From positions 65,036,229-65,100,228 of the forward strand of contig JAKCOZ010000004.1 in assembly GCA_022605955.1 (NCBI GenBank): a stretch of 64,000 nucleotides of DNA, in the 5' to 3' direction. Origin of the DNA: Rallus limicola. Lineage: Eukaryota; Chordata; Aves; Gruiformes; Rallidae. Position 1 is the stretch's first letter. Every line of letters begins with the position of its first letter. This document shows positions 11,919 to 22,912 of this stretch, piece by piece. The notes below the pieces were generated by a model, which saw only the letters and a list, made by a program, of their open reading frames with translations, did not search any database and was not told the DNA's origin. Made by a program: the position numbers and the translations under genes.

Positions 11919-13507
11919 TTTATGAATAGTTTATCATAAGCAGAAATGAAAACTACTGTCAACTTGGCAAGTAAGGTTTCTCAGCCTTTAGGAACCCAAC
12001 TCAGAGTCATTAAGATGAAGTGAGAAAAACTGAAATAAATAGACAATTCAGAAAAGATTAAGTAGCCATCTTCAAAACTTTTAGTCACAGGAACAGCCCA
12101 AGATAATATCATCAATAAAGCATAGATATACCTAGGCATTCCAAGTGGCTTTATGAATCTTCCTTCATGTAATTAATACTTCATTACTCTAAGCTCCTGA
12201 AACATAACTCAAGCATTAAGTTACCACTGGGAAGAGCAAACCACATACAGTGAAAGCAGAGTACAGTCCAAATAGCAAATATTTACCCTCTTTTCCCCGT
12301 CCCACTCATTTTCCAGAAATGGAGACAAATGCCTCTTTTAGATAATAATAAGCTATCTTTTAGAAATGCTGCTTGTTCAGGCCTCACATTTGCAAAAGAG
12401 TCCGCACGTCTTGCTCACACTGACTTTCTGTATGGTAAGACAGGCATTATCTTGGGGTATCTCAGGTATTTGCTTGTTTTCTTAAAAATCATATCCGTAT
12501 TTTATTATGTCTTTAAAAAGATTTCAATATGGAATTCTACATTTACTTGGGCTAAAAGCTTTTAATAAAAAATAAAAGCACAAGGAAGACATTAACAAAT
12601 CTTGGTACTCTATTCTCTTAAATCAGAAATAATATTTGGTATTTTATTCTGTGGTTGTTTTGAATTTATATACATAGATAATCTATCATTACTGGCCTTC
12701 TCTTTCTGCTCCAGGTCAACTGCTATGAAATGTCACCTTTGATTTGAAAGATTATTTATGAAATCTCACCACAGAAATTCTCACACAAAACAGATGTTTC
12801 TATAAATGTAGACCTGTGGCTCCATGAATAGGTTCACAAAATACCTTCCAATCATTTTTTTTCCCACTGAAAGCAGGCCATCAGAAAGTTAATAAGGATG
12901 CAATAACAAGTAGAAACCTGACCATTGATGAATGTTCCCTCTATCAAGTTTTCAAGCCCAAACCCAGGCTTCCTATCTCAAAGCAAAAAAAAAAAATATT
13001 CTGATTAGCTGGGTTTGCATTGAAGAGGAAGATAAACTCATTAATGCCTTTGCAAGCAATGGATGTATGCCATAAAATGTGTACTCCAGTTTCACAAACC
13101 AAGAAGAGACACCCACAATAGTTCATTATTTCCTTTATACTATGGTATTTTTCGCCCCACAAAAGATATTGTTAAATATTTTTTCAATTCACTTACATAA
13201 CATCTAGAAATGACAATGTTGTTCAGTGAGGGAAAATTTACAATACAAAGCAAGCTGTTTATGCAGATTGATTGTGATGATTTCTTATTGGTTTGGGCTA
13301 TTGCCACTTTATTAATAATGCAACTTTAGCATGTTCTTTATTGATTATACATTAGCAGCAGTGATATACTATAAACAGCATCCTAGGGCAGGTGTCTGAT
13401 TTTAATAAATGGTAAGCACATCTCTCCAAATATAACCGAGTGCTCACTATGTAACATTGCTATTTCCTCATTATAACAGAAGTTTGACATTCTAAACTCA
13501 GCAGGGA
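11919..13507. other. Non-coding stretch, nothing recognised
   Basis: This is AT-rich sequence with a run of 12 A at 12985-12996. The frames at 12329-12565 and 12944-13162 have no recognisable motif. Confidence 0.45.
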
Positions 13508-13700
13508 ATGATAGAAAAGATTGGAAGAGACCTTTAAAGGTCATCTGGTCCAACCCCCCAGCAACAAGCATGGACATCTTAAACTAGATGAGGTTTTTAG
13601 AACCCCGCTAAATAGGACCTTGAATGTTTCCAGGGATGGGACATCTGCCACCTTTCTGGGCAACCTATTCCAGTGTTTCACCACCCTGAAAATGTTTCAG
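13508..13700 (-). mobile_element. CR1 LINE 3' end, short copy, minus strand
   Basis: The plus strand shows the complement of the CR1 3' UTR: TTGGAAGAGACCTTTAAAGG, TCATCTGGTCCAACCCCCC, then CAGGGATGGGACATCTGCCA and CAACCTATTCCAGTGTTTCA. It is about 190 bp, 5'-truncated, with the terminal octamer tail eroded. Confidence 0.93.
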
Positions 13701-14924
13701 CTGCAGCAGTTAGGCACTAGATGCAAACACATTGCCATACAAATGCTGTCATTAGAGTCCTAGTATCAAAGAAGGAAATAATTGCTTAACATGTTTTTCC
13801 TCCTCTTTATGCACTTAAGACTGGAGCACAACTGAGTCAGACAAATATAAGCATAAGTTATGAACTACAGTGGGGAATCTCTGCTTGGACAGGAGATTTA
13901 CTTTTTTTTAAGACTACATGGTCAAGAAATATAGTAGCTTTCAAGTGCTACAGGAAAATACACAGCCTCAACCTAATCACAAGTCCTACTATAGTTCAAC
14001 AAGTTTAAGAAGAATAAAGGAGAGCAGATAGTCTTATTTGATTTAAACCTAAGTGAAAAAGCTGATGCAAGTGCTGTCTTCTCAATATAGTACCTAAAGG
14101 AAAAAACTTCCTAATAACTGCTAGGAAACATTCAATTTTTTGTTATTTTATCTTTCTGATCAGTGCTATCAGACAGCTTCTGCCCAAGGAAGCTTCCTTT
14201 CCTAAGGGTGTTATTTTCTTTGCCAGCTAAATGGTAAATATTCCCTGGGAAACGTAGCCAGTGCAAAGTCTAAGTCTGGCCTGTTCACAGTGTCTTTCTC
14301 CTTAGTCCTGTTGCACAGTGATGGGCAACAGCACCTACATCAGACAAGTTTTTCTATCCACAGGTTGCATGACATCCCAGCTTTGAGATTGTTTTCCTTT
14401 TTAGTGTTATACTTGCCAAGCACTGTCCTCCCACAAAGGACAGAAAGGACTTGTGATGCTGCAGAGTCTCACAGTGCCATATGCCTCCACATGTGAGACA
14501 GAACATCATGCTACCAACCCCTGTAGGACCTATTTCTGGAGATTTAAAAGGTGTTCCTGACTCAAAATGCTTCTTGTGAGTAAATATACAAACTTTTAAA
14601 AAAAGCATGAATTTGCCTTAATATTTAAATACATTATGCCATTTAATATTTTAATCATTAAATAAAGGCTTACCATTCTTTAAGCAAAGTAATAGTATAG
14701 TAAGTTTCCACAGTAATGCTTTTATTACAGCTGGGATGATCCTAATATACAAAGGACCAGTGTCATTCAATTTTATGTTACAGATTCTAGGAAAGAATAA
14801 AAAAAATAATCTGAGGACACTAACTTCCTACAAACCTCTAACTGCTAGAGTACATAAACTGACAGACAATAGTGACAAAAGCATCACTCAGCTAGGGATT
14901 CAGATAATGATCATGCAAAAACTA
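13701..14924. other. Non-coding stretch, nothing recognised
   Basis: Overlapping frames of 68-84 codons on both strands near 14290-14608, and one of 83 codons at 14736-14987, have no recognisable domain. No repeat is seen until the ancient CR1 relic begins near 14925. Confidence 0.45.
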
Positions 14925-15560
14925 TCCTGTGTCAGATTAAAGATCTTTCTAGCCCAATATCCTGTCCCCATAAATGGTCTGTCATGATCACCCAGGAAGA
15001 AAGTGTGCAAGGGGTTACATGTAGGAATAATTTCACCATTCATGCAGGTTTTAGTAAGTCCTTGGAGTGAACCAGAGGTTCTGTTTGCTGAACAAGAGGT
15101 TTCTATGGAATAAGATCTGTTAGATGTAGGCACTGTTTGAATACACGTGAACTTCTAGTACCTACAATGTTTTGTGGCAAGAATTTCCACTGAACTTGCT
15201 TCCTGTTAGAATCATTTGATGTTTCAGGTTCTTGTATTGGAAGAAAGGGTGAGCAGTCATTCTATATTCACCTTCTCCACACTACTCATTATTTTACAGT
15301 TCTCTGTTATAAGCCCATTCAGCTGTCCATTTTTGTAGGTTAGGAGAAGTGTCCTACTGAATTTTTTCTTACATGGAAGCCATTGAGTATCTTTGATCAT
15401 TCTTTTCTGAAGCTTTTCAGAACTGATATACTTCAGCTAAGTATTAAAACTATATCTTTTAACTATAAAATTATAAAGACATTTCAATCAGCCTTTTTGA
15501 AAAACGCACACAACAAAGAAGGGTAACACTAGACTTGTACAGAGGCATAAAGGTAAACAT
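14925..15560 (-). mobile_element. Ancient amniote-type CR1 relic, minus strand
   Basis: This degenerate copy belongs to the CR1 lineage that is abundant in turtles and crocodilians rather than to the young avian CR1 lineage. Matching landmarks lie in the right order on the plus strand: TCTAGCCCAATATCCTGTCC near 14948, GGCAAGAATTTCCACTGAAC near 15176, CTTCTCCACACTACTCATTA near 15271, a GGAAGCCATTG box near 15375 followed by TCATTCTTTTCTGAAGCTTT near 15398, and ACTTGTACAGAGGCATAA near 15533. Spacing is roughly that of the consensus, with many substitutions and indels. This implies an insertion that predates modern birds. The boundaries are approximate. Confidence 0.8.
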
Positions 15561-18500
15561 GCAGGTACCCATGGAGTGATGCCTATCTATTTCTTACTCC
15601 ACTTGTATGCTCCAAACAGGACCTTAAAAGTGCATTTATGATACTGTCAGTGCACTGGCTATTTTAACCCTTTCCACCTTTTCAGGTCTTCTCTAATGGC
15701 TGCTAAACCCACCATTCCAATACCTACCAGGCTCTGTTTATCAAAAGGACACATCTGTTTTCAAGCTGCTTGTGACACATTCTAAGAAAACAAGTACTAG
15801 GAAAATTAATAGATATCTACAATACTAATAGAAGACTTCATAGCTGTACATAAGGCATAAACATTCCACATATTTGTGCGTCAAAGAACTAGATTGTCAA
15901 GATGAATGTGCACTAGTTACCTCTCACTCTAAAGTCAGGGAATCCCAGATATGGCAATCAATTATATGGCTGCGTACTTTTAGAGCCTGCAACCTGTGTT
16001 CATCATTGGTTAACTGTCTTGACTATCTGCTAAGCTAAACTCCTGTTATCAGCTTTTTTTTTTTTTAATAGTGACAGCAAATTATTCCCTTTCCAGGAAT
16101 TTATCCCTGACAACCTATAAATTCCTCTTACAAAGGAAAAAAGAAAAATAAATCTTACAAGGCATCTCACTAGACATTTGTGCATTGTGATCACAAAAAC
16201 CAGTATAGTCTTGCTACTAATTAAACATTCATGTTTTTAGTGTTTTATTCTACTTAAATTCCTTTTATAATCCACAACACTGCAGAATAAACACACTCCT
16301 GAAGAGTTTTTACCATATTTGCCTGTCACTTGAGGAGGGAGGGGACTGTTTATACACCCAAACAGAAATCATGGATCAAGAAAAGAAATTGCTACTTGTA
16401 AAAGCCTCTGTGTAAACAGCCATGTTCCTATTTCACCCATGCATGTAGGCTTGCTCTTTTTTGATCTGGAAGTATTTATATAGGTCATTTTCTTGTGCAA
16501 TTTATCCAGTCACCTCAAACTCAACAGCATGCATTGAGAACAGACTAAATAAGACTTGTAGCCTTATTCTTTATGTAAGAGTTGAAGACTGACTTTCAGG
16601 CACTTGCTCTGCATCTTTAACTAGAAAAAGGCTCTACATTTCACAGTCATGCTATTTAGTAGAACTTAAGCAGTATTTAGCTACGAGTAAACAATATGGC
16701 CTTAAAGAAAATCCACAAAATTGCAAGAAATAATGGTTCTGAAAGCTTCATTTTTCATTATATTTACCTTGTGCCCACCTCTCAGGATAAGAGATTGGGA
16801 AACACACTTGTATGTTTTTTCCTATGCTTTCAGAGGATCATAGCTCTGTAACAGCCTAGAACAATATGCAATGTCCTCAGTATACGTTGAGATAGAACCA
16901 CAATGTCTGCTACAAACTTATTTCATTGACCTCTAGGTATGAGAAGGTGGACATTCACACAAAGGGAGTAGATAGGTGGTCAAATGTGGCTTAAAATTAA
17001 TAAAACCACCTGTGAGAGATACAACTGGTAATCACCATCTCATTTTGCATTGTTGCAAGTACGTTCTTCATAATAAAACAAGTAAGCTACATGAAGTAAG
17101 AGAACCTCCATTCCTAAGAACACTAGACATTGAAAAAGAAAATAAGATTTATAAAATGACATTTCAGTATACAAAACTTAGAAAACACTCCTGTACATGC
17201 ATGGCTCAAGGTATCGACAGATCATATGGGAGCATTAGCTTTAGCCTTGGGTCAAATGCAAGTTTTACATTACAAGAAATCAGATTCTTAGTGTTAACAT
17301 GAAAATAATTTGTTGTAAATCAGCAAAACATTATTAGAATAATTTAATCCTTTTTAAAAAAAATCATATTTATATAGTCCTGATGCTGGGATACGAAATA
17401 ATTCTACACAAGTTACTCACACTTAGAGTTAAATGACTTGCTGAATCACTAACACTAGTTCTTAAGCATATTTTGAAAAGCCTCTCTAGAATTTCTTAAA
17501 TAGTATCAGTTTTAAAAATTTAAGGGATGATAACAAATTTATTTGTCTAGAGCTGACTTAAAGAAATATTTAATTAAACATAACCTAGCAGTTTACCCAC
17601 AAGAAGGATGTTTCTACTTTGTATCTCATTCATGTAATAACAAAAATGGATTTCCAGCTTTAAAGATACAGTGCAGTAACTTCTGAACACGCAGCTTACT
17701 CTACTCAGCAAGTCACTCACTGAACTTAAACAAAACTTCTGCTTTTCTATAGCATAAAAGAAAAAAGCTGTATCTGTCACCTTTATCTCTAGACAAATAC
17801 AAAAATATCTGAAAAAATATAGAATATTCGTGCATTTAAGTTCTTGCAATAACATAAAGAAAGACCAATGTACAGACTAATAGAAATTACATACAACTAT
17901 TAGCATTTAAACTACAGTTGTTGAATATAAATTTAGACTTTAGGGAATACTATATTATTTATTTATACAGCTCAAAAACCTAAGTGAAATTATAATTATC
18001 CCAAAGGTTATACATATTCAAGATCAGTTAATTGTCTCTTAAATTTCATTTTATTGCTTAAGTACTTTTCATGTCTTTAGGATTTCCTGCATAAAATAAC
18101 TGAAGTTTTATTATGAATTCATTATGTCTTTACAGATTTTAATATCTGTCTCTCAATGACCTGAAGAGTTTAGTACTTCCATCCCTCCGTCCCTGCCCCA
18201 CTCTAGTCTTTAAATAGAAAGTGTTTTTTTCCTGAGACAGAAGAAAACACAGTTATCCCAGAAATAGTATTGCTTATATAAATGCATAACAACTTAACCA
18301 GCATACATGGACACAATTAAGATGTGCCCCTATCTAGATTTAGGCATGATACCAGGATTAAAATTCTTCACACTTTATCTCCTTAAATGCTAAAATTCTC
18401 CTTCAAAACAGCTACTTGCCAACAATAACAGTTTGAGTTGACTAGCCTTCTTCCATAGCCACAAAGTGGAAAAATGCTGAAGATGAAGATCCTGATTTAG

Positions 18501-18647
18501 CAAAGTTACCACTAGCATTACTGTGCTCTATAACAAAACCACCATTTCCTATGAAAATAGATGTTTGGGTTTGGGGTTTTTTTTCTAACTGATGAAGATG
18601 CTATGACACATAGCATCATGTCATACCTGAGAAATCATATCAGTCCA
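15561..18647. other. 3-kb AT-rich non-coding stretch
   Basis: No further repeat is recognised beyond the ancient CR1, although a decayed continuation up to about 15750 is possible. A run of 13 T lies at 16054-16066. The 108-codon frame at 16976-17302 and the 93-codon minus frame at 17574-17855 show no domain, and splice context gives no support. Confidence 0.45.
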
Positions 18648-19010
18648 GTGAAGTTTCCCACTGAATGGAAAAGTGGAAAAATAATCCCCATTATTAAATC
18701 AGGAAAAAATAGAACTTGGGGAACAGGCTGGTCAGTCTCACCTCTGTGTTGAGCAAGATCAAACAAATCATCCTGCACTGATGACAGTCAACATGGCCTC
18801 ACTAAGGGCGAATCATGTCTAACAAATCTGGTGGCATTCTGTGATGGGGTAACAACATTTGTAGATAAGGAAGGTGCAACTGACATCATCTACCTGGGTG
18901 TGGGCAAAGTGTTTAACAATGTCTCACAAAGCATCCTTGTCTCTAATTTGGAAAGACATGGATTCACTCAGTAAATAAAGAATTGTCTGGATGGTCACAC
19001 TCAAAGAGTT
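18648..19010 (+). mobile_element. CR1 LINE, first part (RT region), broken by block 19011-19570
   Basis: This is sense CR1 ORF2 sequence covering the RT fingers and palm. It shows CCCACTGAATGGAAAAGTGG, GGTCAGTCTCACCTCTGTG, a GCCTCACTAAGGGCGAATCA region, and GACATCATCTACCTGGGTGT as the equivalent of the YLDF motif. It has stops and frameshifts, including an in-frame TAA near 18972, so it encodes nothing. CR1 sequence stops at TCAAAGAGTT (19010), gives way to non-CR1 DNA, and resumes at 19571 about 60 bases further along the consensus. Confidence 0.9.
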
Positions 19011-19570
19011 AACAGGTACAATGGTAGCAGGATGACTTCTACAGAACAGTCACTGAGTAAAAGGCATTCTACTAGGGAAGTAACCAAGGCTTCTTTCCTT
19101 TTCCTCATATTAAAAAAAAACAACACAAAACACACGAAAATCCCCAAACAAAAATGCCTGTTCGTCTTTAAAGCTGCATGCTGAACTGATTGCTTGAGTT
19201 GCAAGTCTATCTTTTCTTGCAAGCTGCTGTCTATCTTTTATGAAATACATATACTTTGCGCTCTTTTGCAGTTTTACTCCAGCTTGTGTTCTTCTTACAT
19301 TTAGATAGCCAGAGTAGCACAAATTTAATTTCTATCACTAACAGTAAAATTTAATATTGTTACATGATTTTAAGATCAACATTCTAGGTACTTATGCATG
19401 TGTAAAAGAAGGGAATTGACTATCTGTTTATATCTTCTGTATAATGGCTTCTAGACATTCACAAACAAACAAATATTCTTAAGAATTCCATTTCTTCATT
19501 GACAGCTACGAGATGGGAAGGATAGTGTTGCACTTAGCTGTGTGGCTTGAAAGTAACAACTACTGTCTGC
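19011..19570 (+). repeat. Paralogous blocks A and B (copy 1), lying inside the CR1
   Basis: This 560-bp non-CR1 piece interrupts the CR1. Its ends are homologous to 53103-53315: block A, 19018-19088 against 53103-53179 (about 70% alike, sharing ACAATGGTAGCAGG), and block B, 19414-19553 against 53180-53315 (sharing TCTAAACATTCACA-like sequence and GTGGCTTGAAA). The middle part, 19089-19413, is absent from the other copy, so one copy has an insertion or the other a deletion. The two minus-strand frames at 19001-19322 have no recognisable motif. Confidence 0.75.
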
Positions 19571-20475
19571 CAAGGGTCTGTACTGGGACAAATACTACTT
19601 AATATTTTCATCAACAGACAATAGGATTCAGTATGCCCTCAGCAACTTTACAGCTTTACCCAAGCTGAGTAGTGCAGTTGACTTACCGAAGAAAAGAAAG
19701 CCATCCAGAGGGGCCTTGACAGGCTTCAGGAGTGGACCTATATGAACATCAGAAAGTTTGACAAGGCCAAGTACAAGGTCCTCCACCTGGACTGAGGTAA
19801 TTCCCAAAACAGATCAAGGGCAGATTTCCAGAGAATGACTTGGTGATGGAGGTAGACAAAAAATTGGACAGGAGCTTACAGCCCCGAAAGCTAACCATAT
19901 CCTGGACTTCATAAAAGGAAGTGTGGGCAAGAAGTGATTCTGTCCCTCTACTCCACTCTCATGACACCCCACCTGAAGTATTGCATCCAGTTCTGGGATC
20001 TCCAGTGCAAGAAAAAATGGAACTCTCTGAACAGGTCCAGAGTAGAGTCAGAAAATTGGTCAGAGATCTGGAACACCTCTCCTATTAAAACAGGCTAAGA
20101 GAGCTAAGGTTGTTCAGCCTAGAGAAGAGTCCAGGAAGACCTTATTGCGCCCTTTCAATATATTAAGGGGGCTTAGAGGAAAAATGGAGAGGGACTTTCT
20201 GCCAAGTTCTGTAGGAACACAAGTAGCAAGGGTTTTAATCTCAAAGTCAGCAGATTTAGATCAGATTTAAGGAAAAATTTCTTCACTGAGTGTGGTGGGG
20301 CACTGGAACAGGCTGCACAGAGGTGTGGACACCCCATCCCTGGCAGGCTTCAAGGCCAGGTATTATGGGGCATTGGGTAACCTGGTCTACTGGATCCTGT
20401 CCCTGCTCATGGTACAGAGTTGGACCTGAATGGTCTTTAAAGGTCTCTTCCAACCAAAATCATTCTAGAATTCTT
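19571..20475 (+). mobile_element. CR1 LINE, second part to the 3' end
   Basis: CR1 resumes with CAAGGGTCTGTACTGGGA, the VPQGSVLG region of RT. It runs through TATTGCATCCAGTTCTGGGA, GGTTGTTCAGCCTAGAGAAG, a CTTCACTGAGTGTGGTGGGG box, and the 3' UTR GAATGGTCTTTAAAGGTCTC. It ends with CAAAATCATTCTAGAATTCTT, a mutated tail. Together with 18648-19010 this is a copy of about 1.3 kb. Many stops and indels make it inactive. The frame at 20290-20556 is a chance frame across its 3' UTR. Confidence 0.93.
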
Positions 20476-20480
20476 AAAAA

Positions 20481-20605
20481 CTTGAGCATGGGCAGGCTGT
20501 TGGAGAGGTCTTGGTGGCATAAGCAAAAGATAGAAGAAACTCCCAAAGGTATATAAACATGAACCAGAAGTGATTAGTTCCCAGCACTAAGGGATAGACC
20601 TGTGA
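20481..20605 (+). repeat. Paralogous block C (copy 1)
   Basis: This segment of about 120 bp is homologous to 54664-54786, at roughly 80% identity by eye. Shared words are GCATGGGCAGG, GGCATAAG, AGAAACTCCCAAA and CAGCACTAAG. In both copies the segment starts immediately after a mobile element: the CR1 3' end here, and an LTR in the other copy. Confidence 0.8.
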
Positions 20606-21084
20606 ATTGGTAAAACTGCTTTTAGAATTTAAGACCAAAAAACCCCACAAGCAGGGACTGACAAAGAATTTTCTTCTTTAAGATGCTGCACCACATAAAC
20701 ACTACTTCTTAAAACAATTCTGTAAAGAAACTCTGGTGCTTTTTTATGTACCTTTTACCTTGGGATGGCTAGAGTCTCAGTAACATTCTACACAGTATGA
20801 GTTAAGTAAATTAGAATTCGGAAGTTCTGTGAGTCTGTGTTTTCTGTTACAACTTTCCCACATACAAGGTGATTGATACTGAACTCCAGAGATTAAGTCA
20901 GCTTGGGTGCAACAGTGTTCCCTCCACCCTCTGCACAATCCAGGTCAGTGTTGTACACTACACTTTGTACTTTCACTGAAGCAGATTCAATCCCAGTCCA
21001 CTAGACAAGGTTTACTACAAAGACAAAATGTCAGAAGTTAAGATTAACTTTGTAAAGGCAAAAAGGAAAAATTCAACTTTCTTT
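20606..21084. other. Diverged or unmatched interval inside the duplicated region (copy 1)
   Basis: By eye I cannot align this part with 54787-55064 of the second copy beyond scattered words. It holds no repeat or coding segment that I recognise. Confidence 0.4.
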
Positions 21085-21501
21085 ATAAGGAAATATGAAA
21101 ACTCACAGATAAAATATCTACTACTGACTTGTTGCAGTCATCCACACATATGCAAAACCCTAGGCTGCAAACATATGTTTGGTGGCTTATGTGAAACTGG
21201 AATTCAGGCTAGAGCTAAAGCACAAAACAACAGCCTGACCATGCAGAAACCAGAGCAGCACCACAGACAAGATATCTTAATTTCTCTTACTCATTGCAGG
21301 TTTCAGGATGTAATCCTGGGGCATTCTACCAGATTTTGCCATACAAAGCAGCAGGAACCCATTTCAGCCACCCACCTCAAACACCAGTTTAAGAGCATGT
21401 TCCTGATCACACAGGAGATCTATGGCACTGTGGGAAAACTGACCCAGGAAAGCACCAACATTGGTCACTGCCCCTCTGATTTCATCAGTGTAGTGCTGTG
21501 A
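21028..21501 (+). other. 157-codon open frame in the duplicated segment, probably not a gene
   Basis: This is the longest frame in the window that is not clearly of transposon origin. It has no domain that I recognise, no signal peptide and no membrane segment. Its last 110 or so codons fall in the near-identical block. A polypyrimidine tract and CATTGCAG at 21292-21299 resemble a splice acceptor, so an exon of about 200 bp ending at the TGA near 21499 cannot be excluded. Against coding, the second copy (frame at 55121-55423) has a 12-bp deletion and a 1-bp deletion, the latter shifting the frame so that it ends after 100 codons. Low confidence that it is translated. Confidence 0.2.
21085..21170 (+). 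repeat. Paralogous block D (copy 1), diverged
   Basis: This aligns loosely with 55068-55164: a shared AGATAAA box, then a TGACTTGTTGCAGTC / TGCCTGGTTGTAGTC pair. Identity is well below that of the adjoining 667-bp block, and the change at about 21171 is abrupt. Confidence 0.55.
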
Positions 21502-21837
21502 GGAAGCAAGCAGCATGCCAAAGCCCCTGCAGACAGTGGATTATAGAGTACTTCTCACAAAGCCAGTTTCACACAGCTGATTAGGTAACCACACAAGTTT
21601 TGTTTGCTTCATCATCTGTTGTAAAAATAGGAGGTTTCACAACAACACAAGAAGGTTGTGCTTCTAATGGAGCTGCTGTAAATCTCTGCTGCCAGACTGG
21701 CCAGCTATAAGCTGCTTTTCCTGAAAACATGTTCTTATGTTTGCCTGCAGCAAACAAATGCAATATTGCCAGTCAAGCCAGTCAGTTCAAAGACTGTGGA
21801 AGATGCATTTGTTAAGGAAAGGTCAACCTACCATTGC
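21171..21837 (+). repeat. Near-identical duplicated block E (copy 1)
   Basis: These 667 bp match 55165-55818 with only three substitutions (near 21340, 21491 and 21538), one 12-bp deletion and one 1-bp deletion in the other copy. The last 300 bp are identical. It opens at ACATATGTTTGGTGGC and closes at CCTACCATTGC. The 60-codon minus-strand frame at 21581-21763 is the same in both copies only because the DNA is the same. No transposon hallmark (terminal repeat, tail or target duplication) marks its ends. The sharp identity boundaries suggest a gene-conversion tract or constraint rather than a mobile element. Confidence 0.9.
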
Positions 21838-22195
21838 CATTTAACATACAAAGCTATGTACCTTCAGGAGTCAAACATACATAAAGTCCAACTTTAAAAC
21901 TCCAAAGACTTCAACCATCAACACAAACATGCCAGCATGCTTTGCAGATGCTGAAGCTTCTTAAAACCAAAACTCAAACACAATTAGGAAAAATTTATTT
22001 CTTGCCTTGACAGTTGAAAAAAATTCAGGCAGCTCAGACCGAGGTTTTGGGTTGTGCCCAGCAGTAGGTTTACCTGTGCACATTTACATGCAGAAAGTAA
22101 AATCCTTAGGTGTTTCCAACAGTGAGAAACTACCCTGCTGGGTGGAGGTAAAACAGCTCAAACAATTCTCTAGTTTTTGAGCTAAGATTAACGAA
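21838..22195 (+). repeat. Paralogous block F (copy 1), moderately conserved
   Basis: This is homologous to 55819-56188. The first 60 bp are poorly matched. The segment from about 21900 to 22135 is roughly 95% identical, with one single-base indel and around nine substitutions by eye. Similarity then fades near GCTAAGATTA. Confidence 0.85.
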
Positions 22196-22667
22196 CAACA
22201 GAATCACCAAACCACATGTAAAAGTGCTGATTTCTCCAACTTAAAAATTCAATACCTCATATTTTGTATTGCAGTGCTGAAATAACATCCTTTTTGTCTA
22301 GATAGGACTATTGGCAAAACATCTTAACTAAGGTAATGTTTGTTTCTTAATCTGTACAGCATATACTCTGTCAACAGTGAAAAAATGTGTTTTTCAACAC
22401 ATCAACATATGTAGTAGGAAATAAGTAACTGTTGATTAAACCATTAATATTTAATCACTGAGGTGTATTAAACTTTTACTCTACACGAAATAATAATAAA
22501 AAAGAGATATTTTATCAATACATTTACACTACATCTGTATTAAATGTCTGCGGACAAGTGCTAGCAGAAGTGAAACTACAAGATTCACCTCAGGGTACGG
22601 GGGGAGAGGTATCAGGGGAAGAGGGATGAAATTTTAAAGAAAAAAATAATCCTATGAACACCAAGGT
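22196..22667. other. Non-coding spacer
   Basis: This stretch is AT-rich, with a short G-rich patch near 22598-22625. I see no clear continuation of the duplicated region, and no repeat or frame that I recognise. Confidence 0.4.
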
Positions 22668-22912
22668 GAAAGCAGAGATTCTCCTGCCGGACATGGAGGA
22701 CCGTAGTGGCCAGATATCCACACTTCAGCCCAGGGAAGACTCCATGCCAAACCAGGTGGATATTCCCAGAAATAGTGTGGCCTCTGAAGGACCTGCACAG
22801 TAGCTTTGCAAAGAATTATATCCAATGGGAAAGATCCATACTGGAGCAAAGGAACTGCTACAGACTGACCACAACCCCAGTTCACCATCCTCCAGAGAAA
22901 AGAGGTAGTTGG
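22668..22912 (+). mobile_element. LTR fragment of endogenous retrovirus family 1
   Basis: The segment carries the degenerate internal repeats typical of this LTR family: GGACATGGAGGACC, a CCAAACCAGGTGGATA box, GATCCATACTGGAGCA, then GACTGACCACAACCCCAGTT followed by a purine-rich stretch. The order matches the middle of the plus-strand copy at 53512-54617. Both ends are missing. The overlapping open frames on both strands here are products of the repeat composition. Confidence 0.7.

Noticed and set aside
16976..17302. 108-codon frame as a possible gene
   Set aside because: No domain, no codon bias visible, no splice or promoter support; expected by chance in 64 kb of AT-rich DNA.
21581..21763. 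60-codon minus-strand frame identical in both duplicated copies
   Set aside because: The identity follows from identical DNA in the block and says nothing about translation.
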